From NCBI RefSeq assembly GCF_036350515.1, contig NZ_JAZDUE010000005.1:1-64000 (forward strand): a stretch of 64,000 nucleotides of DNA, read 5' to 3'. A model generated the notes under the pieces. It did not search any database. It was not told the DNA's origin and saw only the letters and a list, made by a program, of their open reading frames with translations. Position numbers and translations under genes: made by a program. Position 1 is the stretch's first letter. Every line of letters starts with the position of its first letter. The DNA comes from Gordonia prachuapensis (lineage in GTDB: Bacteria; Actinomycetota; Actinomycetes; Mycobacteriales; Mycobacteriaceae). Positions 26,412 to 34,897 of this stretch are shown here, piece after piece.

Positions 26412-27833
26412 TCATTCGGGTGGGGCCGGCGGCGGTCTCCGGGGCGGCGCCGGGGGTCGATTGCGTCGGATCGGCCCCGACGCGAGGCGGTCGGGCAGGG
26501 TCCGCAGCTGGCCGGTCATCTCGGCCGTCTGCGTCGATACCCAGTCGCGCATCTGTGCCGACACCGGCGGTTTGGCGGGCCAGAATTCCTGCACCGCGGC
26601 GTTGAACTCGGCGCCGACGACGATCGCGAATCCCAGCGAGAACGCGAACAGGAGGAACGCCACCGGGGTGGCCAGCGCGCCGTAGCTGTAGCCGGCGCGG
26701 GTCAGTTCGGTCAGGTAGATGCGCAGGACGTAGCTGGCCACCCAGAAGAAGATCCCGGCGACCACGGCGCCGCCGACCAGGCGGTGCCACGGCAGCGGGT
26801 TCGGCAGCGCGAGGTGGTACAGCGTGGTCAACACCACCAGCAGCAGAACGGCGACGAACGGGAAGTAGCCGAAGTCGATCAGATGCGTGACGACGGGATC
26901 CCACGAATCGGGCACGATCTCGTGCAGATAGTTGGGTCCGAGCGCCACCAGCGGCAGCACGAACACCGCCGCGACCAGGAATCCCATGTAGAGGAACAGA
27001 GCGAAGAAGCGCTGCCACACCGGGTTCCGGACCTCGTGTTGACCGTGCGCTCGCACGATCGAGGCGACGAAACACGACACGGCCGACGAACCCGCCCACA
27101 GCGAGATGAGGAAGCCGGCCGAGATGACCACCACCCGGCCGCGGCCCAGCACGTTCTCGACTGTCGGGATGATGATCTCGTCGACGACGTTCTCGGAGAA
27201 CGTCCGGTCGGCGAAGACGACGATCCGTTCGTAGATGACGTCCACGGTGTCGGGTCCGAACCAACCGGCGATGTAGCCGACGCTGCCCAGCAGACCGAGG
27301 AGCAGTGGCGGCAGCGACAACGCCTGCCAGAACGCGGCCTGTGCCGCCATCCCGATGATTCCGTCGTCCCAGGATTTGACGATGGTGCGCCACACCAGTC
27401 GGTGCAGATTGCGCAGCACCGGTCGTCGGCTTTCCGGACGGGGTTCCCCGGCCGGGTCGTCGACGCCCTGGTCCGCCGCCGATGCGGCCGATGACGACGT
27501 CGTCAATGCCGAGTCGTCGTCCGCCGTCTGTGTGGTGACGTCGCGCTCCGCGCTCGCCGGATGGGCAGACGTGGGAGGTGTCGGTGGTGGCGGGGGACCT
27601 GGCGGCGCAGGCATCGGCCGGATCGGTGGACGAGTCGATGCGCGGGGTGGCAGCGGCGTGGTCGGCGTCGAGTCGTCGATGGGCGCAGTAGGGGTGGACG
27701 CAGTAGGGGTGGACGCAGTCGGGGTGGGCGCGGGCCGTCGTCGTTCGGCACGGTGAGTCACCGGCGGGGCACCCTGTCCGGGGGCGGCGTCGGCCGGGGA
27801 TTCGCTCGGATGTGCGGAACCGCCCGACGACAC
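26412..27833 (-). CDS. YihY/BrkB-family inner membrane protein
   Basis: A 473-residue protein. The first ~140 residues are Pro/Thr/Ser/Ala-rich and disordered, including a short TASTP repeat. The membrane domain (about 150-430) has about six hydrophobic segments with the family motif GMAAQAAFWQALSLPPLLLGLLG near its start. The C-terminus is Arg/Pro-rich. The family was once called ribonuclease BN; its transport or envelope role is unresolved. I choose GTG 27833 because GAGGA lies 4-5 bases upstream; GTG 27761 is an alternative. It is divergent from the helicase at 28117. Confidence 0.85.
   Translation of the reverse strand: MSSGGSAHPSESPADAAPGQGAPPVTHRAERRRPAPTPTASTPTASTPTAPIDDSTPTTPLPPRASTRPPIRPMPAPPGPPPPPTPPTSAHPASAERDVTTQTADDDSALTTSSSAASAADQGVDDPAGEPRPESRRPVLRNLHRLVWRTIVKSWDDGIIGMAAQAAFWQALSLPPLLLGLLGSVGYIAGWFGPDTVDVIYERIVVFADRTFSENVVDEIIIPTVENVLGRGRVVVISAGFLISLWAGSSAVSCFVASIVRAHGQHEVRNPVWQRFFALFLYMGFLVAAVFVLPLVALGPNYLHEIVPDSWDPVVTHLIDFGYFPFVAVLLLVVLTTLYHLALPNPLPWHRLVGGAVVAGIFFWVASYVLRIYLTELTRAGYSYGALATPVAFLLFAFSLGFAIVVGAEFNAAVQEFWPAKPPVSAQMRDWVSTQTAEMTGQLRTLPDRLASGPIRRNRPPAPPRRPPPAPPE
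27685..27729. repeat. Three 15-bp tandem repeats inside the BrkB-like gene
   Basis: Near-identical 15-base units start at 27685, 27700 and 27715. In the BrkB-like protein they encode repeated Pro-Thr-Ala-Ser-Thr in the disordered N-terminal tail. In-frame units can gain or lose copies by slippage without breaking the gene. Confidence 0.8.
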
Positions 27834-28014
27834 ATGGTCCTCGGTGAGGGGCGCTGGGTTCCGATTGCGGCGACTGATGGCTCTAGCATCCCTGATCGCA
27901 GGTCCGAACGGGGCGACCGGTCCCCACCGGGTGCGCCGTCGCGACCCGTGCGCCCGGTGCGGGTGAGGGCGCGTCGGGGGAGAGGCGGGACGCCGCCCCC
28001 GGGTACCATGGCCG

Positions 28015-28048
28015 GGTCCCCTCGGACGGTTCGATCCGCGAGGGGACC
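28015..28048 (+). terminator. Strong hairpin followed by T residues, upstream of the helicase gene
   Basis: A perfect 10-bp stem (28015-28024 with 28039-28048, GGTCCCCTCG) with a 14-base loop is followed by TTT. It lies between the divergent BrkB-like gene and helicase, 69 bases before the helicase GTG. It looks like an intrinsic terminator yet has no gene end before it on this strand; an attenuator or structured leader is possible. Confidence 0.5.
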
Positions 28049-28116
28049 TTTCATGCCCCCGAGTGGCGTCCGAGCGAACAGCCAGCATCAGACCAGATGT
28101 CAGGAGCAGTGCACGA

Positions 28117-29859
28117 GTGACTTCAGCAGCCGACGGCGCGGCAGCCGAAGAGGCAGTCATACCTCCGGGACCCCCGCTTCGTGCGTGGCAGCGGCGGGCC
28201 CTGACCAAGTACCTGACAAAACGTCCGGTGGACTTCATGGCAGTTGCCACACCGGGCGCGGGCAAGACCACGTTCGGCCTCCGGGTCGCGCGTGAACTGC
28301 TCGACGACCGCACCGTCGACCAGGTCACGATCGTCGCCCCGACCGAACATCTCAAACACCAGTGGGCCGAGGCGGCGGCCCGCGTCGGAATCGCGGTCGA
28401 CTCGAGATTCAGCAACTCGGTGGGGCAGACCAGTTCCGACTATCACGGCGTGGCCCTCACCTACGCCCAGGTCGCCGCCCACCCGACCCGCCATCGGGTC
28501 CGCACCGAGAACCGCCGGACCCTGGTGATCCTCGACGAGATCCACCATGGCGGCGACGCCAAGTCGTGGGGTGAGGCGATCCGGGAGGCGTTCTCCGATG
28601 CCACCCGCAGGCTCGCGCTCACCGGCACGCCCTTCCGCTCCGACGATTCGCCGATCCCGTTCGTCACCTACGAACCGGAGGCCGGCGGCGTATTGCGCTC
28701 GAAGGCCGATCACACCTATGGATACGCCGACGCGCTCGCCGACGGCGTCGTGCGTCCGGTGATGTTCCTCGCCTACAGCGGGCAGGCCAGCTGGCGCAGC
28801 AGTGCGGGTGAAGAGTTCACCGCTCGGCTCGGCGAACCGTTGTCGGCCGAGCACACCGCCCGCGCGTGGCGGACGGCCCTGGATCCGCACGGCGACTGGA
28901 TTCCCGCGGTGCTGGAGGCGGCCGTGACCCGGCTGCGGCAGCTCCGCGCCGGGGGCATGCCGGATGCCGGCGGACTGGTGATCGCCACCGATCAGACCGT
29001 CGCCCGCGACTATGCCGAACTGCTCACCGCCATCACCGGTACTCGCCCGACGTTGGTGCTGTCCGACGACCCGAAGTCGTCGTCGAGGATCGCGGAGTTC
29101 GCCGCGTCACGCGACGAATGGATGGTCGCGGTGCGCATGGTCTCCGAAGGTGTCGACGTGCCGCGTCTCGCCGTCGGTGTGTATGCGACCAGCGCGTCGA
29201 CACCGCTGTACTTCGCGCAGGCGATCGGCCGGTTCGTGCGATCACGGCGTCCAGGGGAGACCGCGAGCGTCTTCTTGCCGTCGGTGCCGGTCCTGCTCGA
29301 TCTGGCCAGCAAGATGGAGGCCGAGCGCGACCACGTGCTGGGCAAACCGCACCGGGAGAGCGATGGTCTCGATGATGCTGCGCTGATCGACGCCAACAAG
29401 CAGAAGGACGAGCCGGGGGAGGACGAGAAGGCGTTCGAGTCGTTGCATGCCGACGCCGAGCTGGATCAGCTGATCTTCGACGGCGCGTCCTACGGCACGG
29501 CGACGTTCTCCGGCAGCACCGAGGAGGAGGACTATCTCGGGCTACCGGGGCTGCTCGACGCCGACCAGGTGCGTGAGCTGCTGCGTAAACGGCAGGCGGA
29601 TCAGGTTGCGCAGCGCTCGGCGGCGGGCCCGGCACAAATCATCGAGACCTCCGCGCCACCGGCACGGCCGGCGGGGGAGAACCTGCACGCGTTGCGCAAG
29701 GAACTGAACACCCTGGTCGCGATGCATCATCACCGGACCGGTAAGCCACATGGCATGGTCCACAACGAGCTGCGGGAGCGGCTCGGCGGGCCACCCACGG
29801 CGATGGCCACCGCCGATCAGCTACGGGAACGGATCACCGCGCTGCGGGAGTGGCGCTGA
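28117..29859 (+). CDS. DEAD/DEAH-box helicase (SF2, restriction-helicase-like)
   Basis: A 580-residue SF2 helicase. Q-like start LRAWQRRALTKYL, Walker A ATPGAGKTTFGLRVA (near 45), motif II ILDEIHHGG, motif III LTGTPFRSD, then AVRMVSEGVDVPRLAVGVYAT and QAIGRFVRSRRPGE (V/VI). The C-terminal ~170 residues lack a recognised domain. It belongs to a widespread actinobacterial single-protein group resembling the helicase part of type III restriction enzymes, but no methyltransferase or nuclease gene is nearby. GTG 28117 has AGGAG 10 bases upstream; the frame extends 18 codons further. Confidence 0.88.
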   Translation: MTSAADGAAAEEAVIPPGPPLRAWQRRALTKYLTKRPVDFMAVATPGAGKTTFGLRVARELLDDRTVDQVTIVAPTEHLKHQWAEAAARVGIAVDSRFSNSVGQTSSDYHGVALTYAQVAAHPTRHRVRTENRRTLVILDEIHHGGDAKSWGEAIREAFSDATRRLALTGTPFRSDDSPIPFVTYEPEAGGVLRSKADHTYGYADALADGVVRPVMFLAYSGQASWRSSAGEEFTARLGEPLSAEHTARAWRTALDPHGDWIPAVLEAAVTRLRQLRAGGMPDAGGLVIATDQTVARDYAELLTAITGTRPTLVLSDDPKSSSRIAEFAASRDEWMVAVRMVSEGVDVPRLAVGVYATSASTPLYFAQAIGRFVRSRRPGETASVFLPSVPVLLDLASKMEAERDHVLGKPHRESDGLDDAALIDANKQKDEPGEDEKAFESLHADAELDQLIFDGASYGTATFSGSTEEEDYLGLPGLLDADQVRELLRKRQADQVAQRSAAGPAQIIETSAPPARPAGENLHALRKELNTLVAMHHHRTGKPHGMVHNELRERLGGPPTAMATADQLRERITALREWR

Positions 29860-29892
29860 GCTCGGCGCGGACGTCGTCCGGGCCGACGCCTG

Positions 29893-30038
29893 GTCGACTG
29901 GGTGCCACTTCTCGTTGACTGTGCGCCGTTTTCGGTCGACTGGGCGCTGATTCACGTTCATTGGGTGCGCGTCTCGGTGACGCGCACCCAGTCGACGCCA
30001 ATTGGTGCCCAGTCGACGGAAAACAGCGCCCAGTCGAC
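29893..30038. repeat. Array of seven 21-bp-phased GTCGAC elements with dyad symmetry
   Basis: Four forward elements of the type GTCGACTGGGYGC start at 29893, 29914, 29935 and 29956. Three inverted elements end in GTCGAC at 29991-29996, 30012-30017 and 30033-30038. Every step on each side is exactly 21 bases. Forward elements 2-4 pair with the inverted elements about position 29976, where a perfect 11-bp stem (29963-29973 with 29979-29989) has a 5-base loop. It begins 34 bases after the helicase stop, between convergent genes. Confidence 0.85.
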
Positions 30039-30050
30039 CGTGGATACGAC

Positions 30051-30081
30051 GCGACCCGGCCGGAAAACCCGGCCGGGTCGC
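30051..30081. terminator. Bidirectional terminator-like hairpin (13-bp stem)
   Basis: GCGACCCGGCCGG (30051-30063) pairs perfectly with 30069-30081 around a 5-base loop. It lies between the convergent helicase (stop 29859) and DUF7455 gene (stop 30100), 19 bases from the latter. No T tract follows, which is common for actinobacterial terminators. Confidence 0.75.
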
Positions 30082-30099
30082 ATAGGTCGTGTGGACGAT

Positions 30100-30303
30100 T
30101 CAGACCAGTTCTTCCGACGATTCCACGACCGCGGACAACTCCACGAGCTTGGCCTCGTGCTCGTTGAAGTGGTGGCGGCAGAAGAGAAGCTCTCCACCTG
30201 CGGGCAGCACGGCCCGCACCTTGGCGGCGGCGCCACAGCGATCACAGCGATCGGCGGCGGTCAGCGGCATGGAGATCGGGGCTGTGGTGGCGGTGTCTGA
30301 CAT
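30100..30303 (-). CDS. DUF7455 small protein with a Cys/His cluster
   Basis: A 67-residue protein with CDRCGAAAKVRAVLPAGGELLFCRHHFNEHEAKL: a CxxC pair and a CxxH pair about 18 residues apart, suggesting one zinc site. It matches small conserved proteins found near sigA/sigB in mycolic-acid bacteria. Function is unknown. Start ATG 30303 is preceded by GGAGGAAT. The 247-base gap up to the tauE stop (30304-30550) is its upstream region; I see no gene in it. Confidence 0.85.
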   Translation of the reverse strand: MSDTATTAPISMPLTAADRCDRCGAAAKVRAVLPAGGELLFCRHHFNEHEAKLVELSAVVESSEELV

Positions 30304-30550
30304 GATTCCTCCGTCCCGGTCCGGCGTTGGCGTCGTTGCCGGTCGCCTTTCCCTTCGTGAGCCGACACATCGGTCTGATGCGTCACCCTCACCCTTTCAG
30401 ACGTTTGGGGCTTTCGTATTGTTCCGCGGGTCGCCCGGGTGTGTCGTCACTCACCGTTAACACGTGCCACATGAACGGCAACACGCACTCAATGCGGGTT
30501 TACGTCTTTCGAGACCCGAATCACAACGGTGGATCGATCACCGGGCTGCG

Positions 30551-31519
30551 TCAGGATGTCGGTGTCGCGGCGGGCACGGTGGTCTGGGTGTCGTCCTGCT
30601 CAGCCCTGGCCTGTTCCTCGCGCACCCTGCTGACGGCGTCCGACGACTCGTTCTCCCGATCGCGCAGGTACTCCCGCAGCGAGTACGCGAACGCTGCCAC
30701 CCACACGACGACGATGGCGACGTAGATCGAGGTCTGGGCCGGCGACGGCAGATCGACGAGGTCACTGCGTATGAGGCTGCGTGCGTTGGTGAGCACGATC
30801 AGACCGCCGACGGAGGCGCCGAGCAGGCGCGGCGGGACGTGCCGCACGAGCCACGCCGCGATCGGCGCCGCGATGATGCCGCCGACGAGGATCGCACCGA
30901 CCCAGGCGAAGTTGATTCCCTGGGACCCGAGGCTCACCAGGAAGCCGAGGCTGGCGGCCACCGCGATGATGAACTCACTGGTGTCGATGGAGCCGATCAC
31001 CTTGCGGGGCTCCAACCGGCCGCTGGCGAGAATCGCCGGGGTACCCACCGGACCCCAGCCGCCGCCACCGGTGGCATCCACGAAACCGGCCACCAGACCG
31101 AGCGGGGACAGGAAGCGCTTGCGCAGCGGCTTCCCGAGGTGTTCGCGGGAGATACCGACAAAGGTGAACCGGGCCAGGATGTAGAGACCGAGCAGCAGCA
31201 GGATGATCGCCATCAGCGGTGCGGCCGCCTCGGTCGACAGATTCGACAGTACCGTCGCACCGAGGAAGGCGCCGATCGCACCCGGTATGGCGATGCGGCG
31301 CACGACCTTCCAGTCGACGTTGCCGAAACGCCAGTGCGAGACCCCCGACACGAGCGTGGTGCCGATCTCGGCGAGGTGGACGGTCGCCGACGCCGCGGCG
31401 GGATTGGATCCGATCGCCAACAGCAGAGTGGTCGTCGTGACGCCGTAGGCCATTCCCAGACTGCCGTCGACGAGCTGTGCGGCAAGGCCGACGAAGCCGA
31501 TCAGAACGATGGTGCGCAT
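30551..31519 (-). CDS. TauE/SafE-family sulfite/sulfonate exporter-like permease
   Basis: A 322-residue membrane protein with about eight hydrophobic helices, the TauE/SafE N-terminus VGLAAQLVDGSLGMAYGVTTTTLLL and the second-half repeat GLVAGFVDATGGGGWGPVGTP. The family moves sulfite, sulfonates or other organosulfur anions across the membrane. The charged C-terminal ~45 residues are cytoplasmic. The start is ATG 31519 without a clear ribosome site. A leader peptide of the actinobacterial sulfur type lies about 100 bases upstream on the same strand, which supports a link to sulfur metabolism. Confidence 0.9.
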   Translation of the reverse strand: MRTIVLIGFVGLAAQLVDGSLGMAYGVTTTTLLLAIGSNPAAASATVHLAEIGTTLVSGVSHWRFGNVDWKVVRRIAIPGAIGAFLGATVLSNLSTEAAAPLMAIILLLLGLYILARFTFVGISREHLGKPLRKRFLSPLGLVAGFVDATGGGGWGPVGTPAILASGRLEPRKVIGSIDTSEFIIAVAASLGFLVSLGSQGINFAWVGAILVGGIIAAPIAAWLVRHVPPRLLGASVGGLIVLTNARSLIRSDLVDLPSPAQTSIYVAIVVVWVAAFAYSLREYLRDRENESSDAVSRVREEQARAEQDDTQTTVPAATPTS

Positions 31520-31622
31520 GCGGAGGGGGACTTTCGTTTCAGGTGACGGGGAGGCGGGACACGCGCATGACCGGGGACATCCCCTGTCGGTCGCGCGGTC
31601 GTGTACGCGTCGCGGCGGTCGA

Positions 31623-31703
31623 TCAGGCGAGTCGGCCGCGACGCCGCAGACACAGCATCGACGCCACCCGCAGGAGGTCGATGGGTCGTCGGGTCACCAG
31701 CAT
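31623..31703 (-). CDS. Leader peptide upstream of tauE, putative sulfur/cysteine attenuator
   Basis: A 26-residue ORF: ATG 31703 to TGA at 31623. The peptide contains VTRRPIDLLRVASMLC, matching the pattern R-x-[VI]-D-L-x-R-V-A-S-x-x-C of the small actinobacterial ORFs annotated as putative leader peptides before sulfur-assimilation genes. The transcript appears leaderless: TACGAT (31711-31716) lies 7 bases before ATG. About 103 bases separate its stop from the tauE ATG and contain a GGGG/CCCC hairpin near 31570-31595. The motif and spacing are seen; attenuation by cysteine supply is inference. Confidence 0.75.
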   Translation of the reverse strand: MLVTRRPIDLLRVASMLCLRRRGRLA

Positions 31704-31710
31704 GACGAGA

Positions 31711-31716
31711 ATCGTA
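31711..31716 (-). promoter_or_regulatory. -10 element for the tauE leader peptide
   Basis: TACGAT on the minus strand, 7 bases upstream of ATG 31703, which predicts a transcript starting at or within a base of the ATG. No convincing -35 is visible. Confidence 0.55.
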
Positions 31717-31777
31717 AGGCGAGGGACGTCGCGGACCCGCATCCGACGCGGTCGCCGAATCCGTTAGAGCGCAACCC

Positions 31778-31807
31778 TTGACAAGTTGTTCCGATGATGG
31801 TTATGCA
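31778..31807 (+). promoter_or_regulatory. Promoter of the DUF952 gene, leaderless
   Basis: Perfect TTGACA (31778-31783), 18-base spacer, TATGCA (31802-31807), then 6 bases to GTG 31814. The first T-T-G could be read as an in-frame TTG start, but it is better explained as the -35. Confidence 0.7.
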
Positions 31808-31813
31808 GCTCGG

Positions 31814-32179
31814 GTGATCCCGAGCAGTGCCGAGCGAGTGTTGTTGCACCTGTGTGGCCGAGCCGAGTGGGCGGCGTCACTCCGCGCCGGAAGTCATGAA
31901 CCGCCGTCGTTGTCCGAGGTCGGATTCATCCATCTGTCCGGCCCGCATCAGGTGCATCTACCGGCGAACGCCCTGTTCGCCGGGCGCGACGATGTGCTTC
32001 TGCTCGTGATCGACGCGGACAGGTTGTCATCGCCGGTGGCGTGGGAGCCGGGCGATCCACCCGACCCGGGCGGCATGCGTTTCCCGCACCTGTACGGGCC
32101 GTTGCCGGTCGACGCGGTGGTGGATGTGATCGAGTATCGACCGGACGCGGACGGGGCGTTCGGAACGCCCGATCTGTGA
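31814..32179 (+). CDS. DUF952 family protein
   Basis: A 121-residue protein with the DUF952 signature: VLLHLCGRAEWAAS, then GFIHLSGPHQVHLPAN, and a C-terminal RFPHLYGPLPVDAVVDV. The fold is related to ADP-ribosyltransferase-like/RES small domains in some annotations, but activity is unproven. Start GTG 31814 matches a leaderless transcript. It is divergent from the tauE leader peptide and converges on sigA across a long dyad terminator. Confidence 0.88.
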   Translation: MIPSSAERVLLHLCGRAEWAASLRAGSHEPPSLSEVGFIHLSGPHQVHLPANALFAGRDDVLLLVIDADRLSSPVAWEPGDPPDPGGMRFPHLYGPLPVDAVVDVIEYRPDADGAFGTPDL

Positions 32180-32182
32180 GTG

Positions 32183-32290
32183 CCCTTCGTGACGTTCCTC
32201 CGCAAGCTCCGGAACTCCTCAGGGGCCGGGTCGGGGGCACCGACCCGGCCCCTGAGGAGGGAGCGAGGAACGAGCGACCGTCACGAAGGG
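32183..32290. terminator. 108-nt dyad between DUF952 and sigA, bidirectional terminator
   Basis: Inner perfect 18-bp stem: 32217-32234 with 32240-32257, loop GGGCA. Outer perfect 12-bp arms: CCCTTCGTGACG (32183-32194) with 32279-32290. The region between the stems is partly complementary as well (GTTCCTC/GAGGAAC). It fills the space between the convergent DUF952 stop and sigA stop (32307). Confidence 0.8.
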
Positions 32291-32306
32291 CCGCAGCCGA
32301 CCTACG

Positions 32307-33746
<1,440 letters not shown>

Positions 33747-33845
33747 GTACAACCTTTCGGAACTGACTCGTGAATCCCGCACGGCGCCACACGCCGACGC
33801 GGATCAGGGGCTTGATTTCTCGGTGCGCGATGACCGGTGTGCACC

Positions 33846-33851
33846 ATTGTA
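33846..33851 (-). promoter_or_regulatory. sigA -10 element
   Basis: TACAAT on the minus strand in the 203-base ppgK-sigA gap, about 95 bases before the sigA GTG. No good -35 lies 16-18 bases upstream; TTGCCA is present at 21 bases. Confidence 0.45.
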
Positions 33852-33917
33852 ACGACATCGACACGCCCCATGTGGCAAAGCCCTGGTCAGGAGGATATCG
33901 ATAACGCTCATGGTCGC

Positions 33918-33944
33918 CTACCCGGAACGTTGCGCACCGGGTAG
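33918..33944 (-). terminator. Hairpin directly after ppgK
   Basis: CTACCCGG (33918-33925) pairs perfectly with CCGGGTAG (33937-33944) around an 11-base loop, 5 bases beyond the ppgK stop. It probably ends ppgK transcription before the sigA promoter. Confidence 0.6.
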
Positions 33945-33949
33945 GACGA

Positions 33950-34729
33950 TCAGGGACGCAGACCGGTGGTCACCGCCATCGCCGCGCCGACGATACCTGC
34001 TGTGTTCTGCAGGGTCGCGGGGACGACGGGCGTGGAGTTCGTCAGGTAGGGCACCCACTTGTCGGCCTTGCGGCTGATCCCGCCGCCGATGACGAAGACC
34101 TTCGGCCAGAACAGCACCTCGTAGGCCTCGAGAACCTTCGAGAGTTTGCCCGCCCATTTCTCGTATGACCAACCCTTGTCCTCCTTGACCTTCGACGACG
34201 CCCGGTGCTCGGCCTCCTTGCCGTCGATGATCATGTGACCGAGCTCGGTGTTCGGCACGAGCGTGCCGTTGATCAGGATCGCGGAGCCGATCCCGGTGCC
34301 GAGGGTCAGCAACATCACGGCCCCGGCGACATCGGCCGCCGCGCCGTAGCGGTCCTCGGCGACCCCGGCGGCGTCGGCGTCGTTGAGCACCGAGAGCTCC
34401 CGCCCGCCCAGGTGTGCGCCGAACAGGTCGTACACGTCGGTGCCGATCCAGCCCTTGTCGATGTTGGCCGCGGTTCGCATGATGCCGTCGGTGACGACGC
34501 CCGGCAGGGTGATCCCGATCGGGCCCGTCCAGTCGAAGTGGTCGACGACCTCGGCCACCCCGCCCGCGACGGCCTCGGGTGTCGACGGCTGCGGCGTCAG
34601 CACCTTGAACCGCTCGCCGACCAGCTCGCCGCTGTCGAGGTCGACGATGCCGCCCTTGATCCCGGAACCACCGACGTCGACCCCGAATCCGAGGTTGGTT
34701 GCGGTGGTCGCTGTCTCGGCGTCGGTCAT
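33950..34729 (-). CDS. ppgK: Polyphosphate glucokinase (ROK family)
   Basis: A 259-residue ROK kinase that phosphorylates glucose with polyphosphate or ATP. Motifs: GFGVDVGGSGIKGGIVDLD (phosphate 1), GPIGITLPGVV, VLNDADAAGVAE with the catalytic Asp, LLTLGTGIGSAILING (adenosine/phosphate 2), and WPKVFVIGGGISRKADKW. The segment after GHMIIDGKEAEHRAS lacks the classic ROK zinc cluster, as in known actinobacterial PpgK. Start ATG 34729 with GAGAGGA upstream; the frame extends 32 codons further. It is divergent from suhB. Confidence 0.94.
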   Translation of the reverse strand: MTDAETATTATNLGFGVDVGGSGIKGGIVDLDSGELVGERFKVLTPQPSTPEAVAGGVAEVVDHFDWTGPIGITLPGVVTDGIMRTAANIDKGWIGTDVYDLFGAHLGGRELSVLNDADAAGVAEDRYGAAADVAGAVMLLTLGTGIGSAILINGTLVPNTELGHMIIDGKEAEHRASSKVKEDKGWSYEKWAGKLSKVLEAYEVLFWPKVFVIGGGISRKADKWVPYLTNSTPVVPATLQNTAGIVGAAMAVTTGLRP

Positions 34730-34897
34730 GTGGGGTGTCCTCTCTGGTCCAACCCTCGTCAATGATGTGCGACCCAGGCTATCCAGCGCCGCGGCGTGTT
34801 GCTGGAGTCGACACCAAGTCGTCACCCGTGGCGGCGCCGACGTTCACACGCCAATCCCGGCGCGGCGTGGGTGGCGACGGTGTGCTGACATAGTGGC

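Noticed and set aside
28117..29859. Orphan SF2 helicase as part of a restriction or phage-defence system
   Set aside because: No methyltransferase, nuclease or other defence gene lies within several kilobases. Neighbours are housekeeping genes and the locus is syntenic-type chromosome.
29902..30300. Short plus-strand ORFs across 29.9-30.3 kb
   Set aside because: They translate the 21-bp repeat array and the opposite strand of the DUF7455 gene, with no independent support.
31778..31813. TTG start for the DUF952 gene at 31778
   Set aside because: The TTG is part of a perfect TTGACA -35 box. GTG 31814 lies 6 bases after the -10 and begins the conserved domain.
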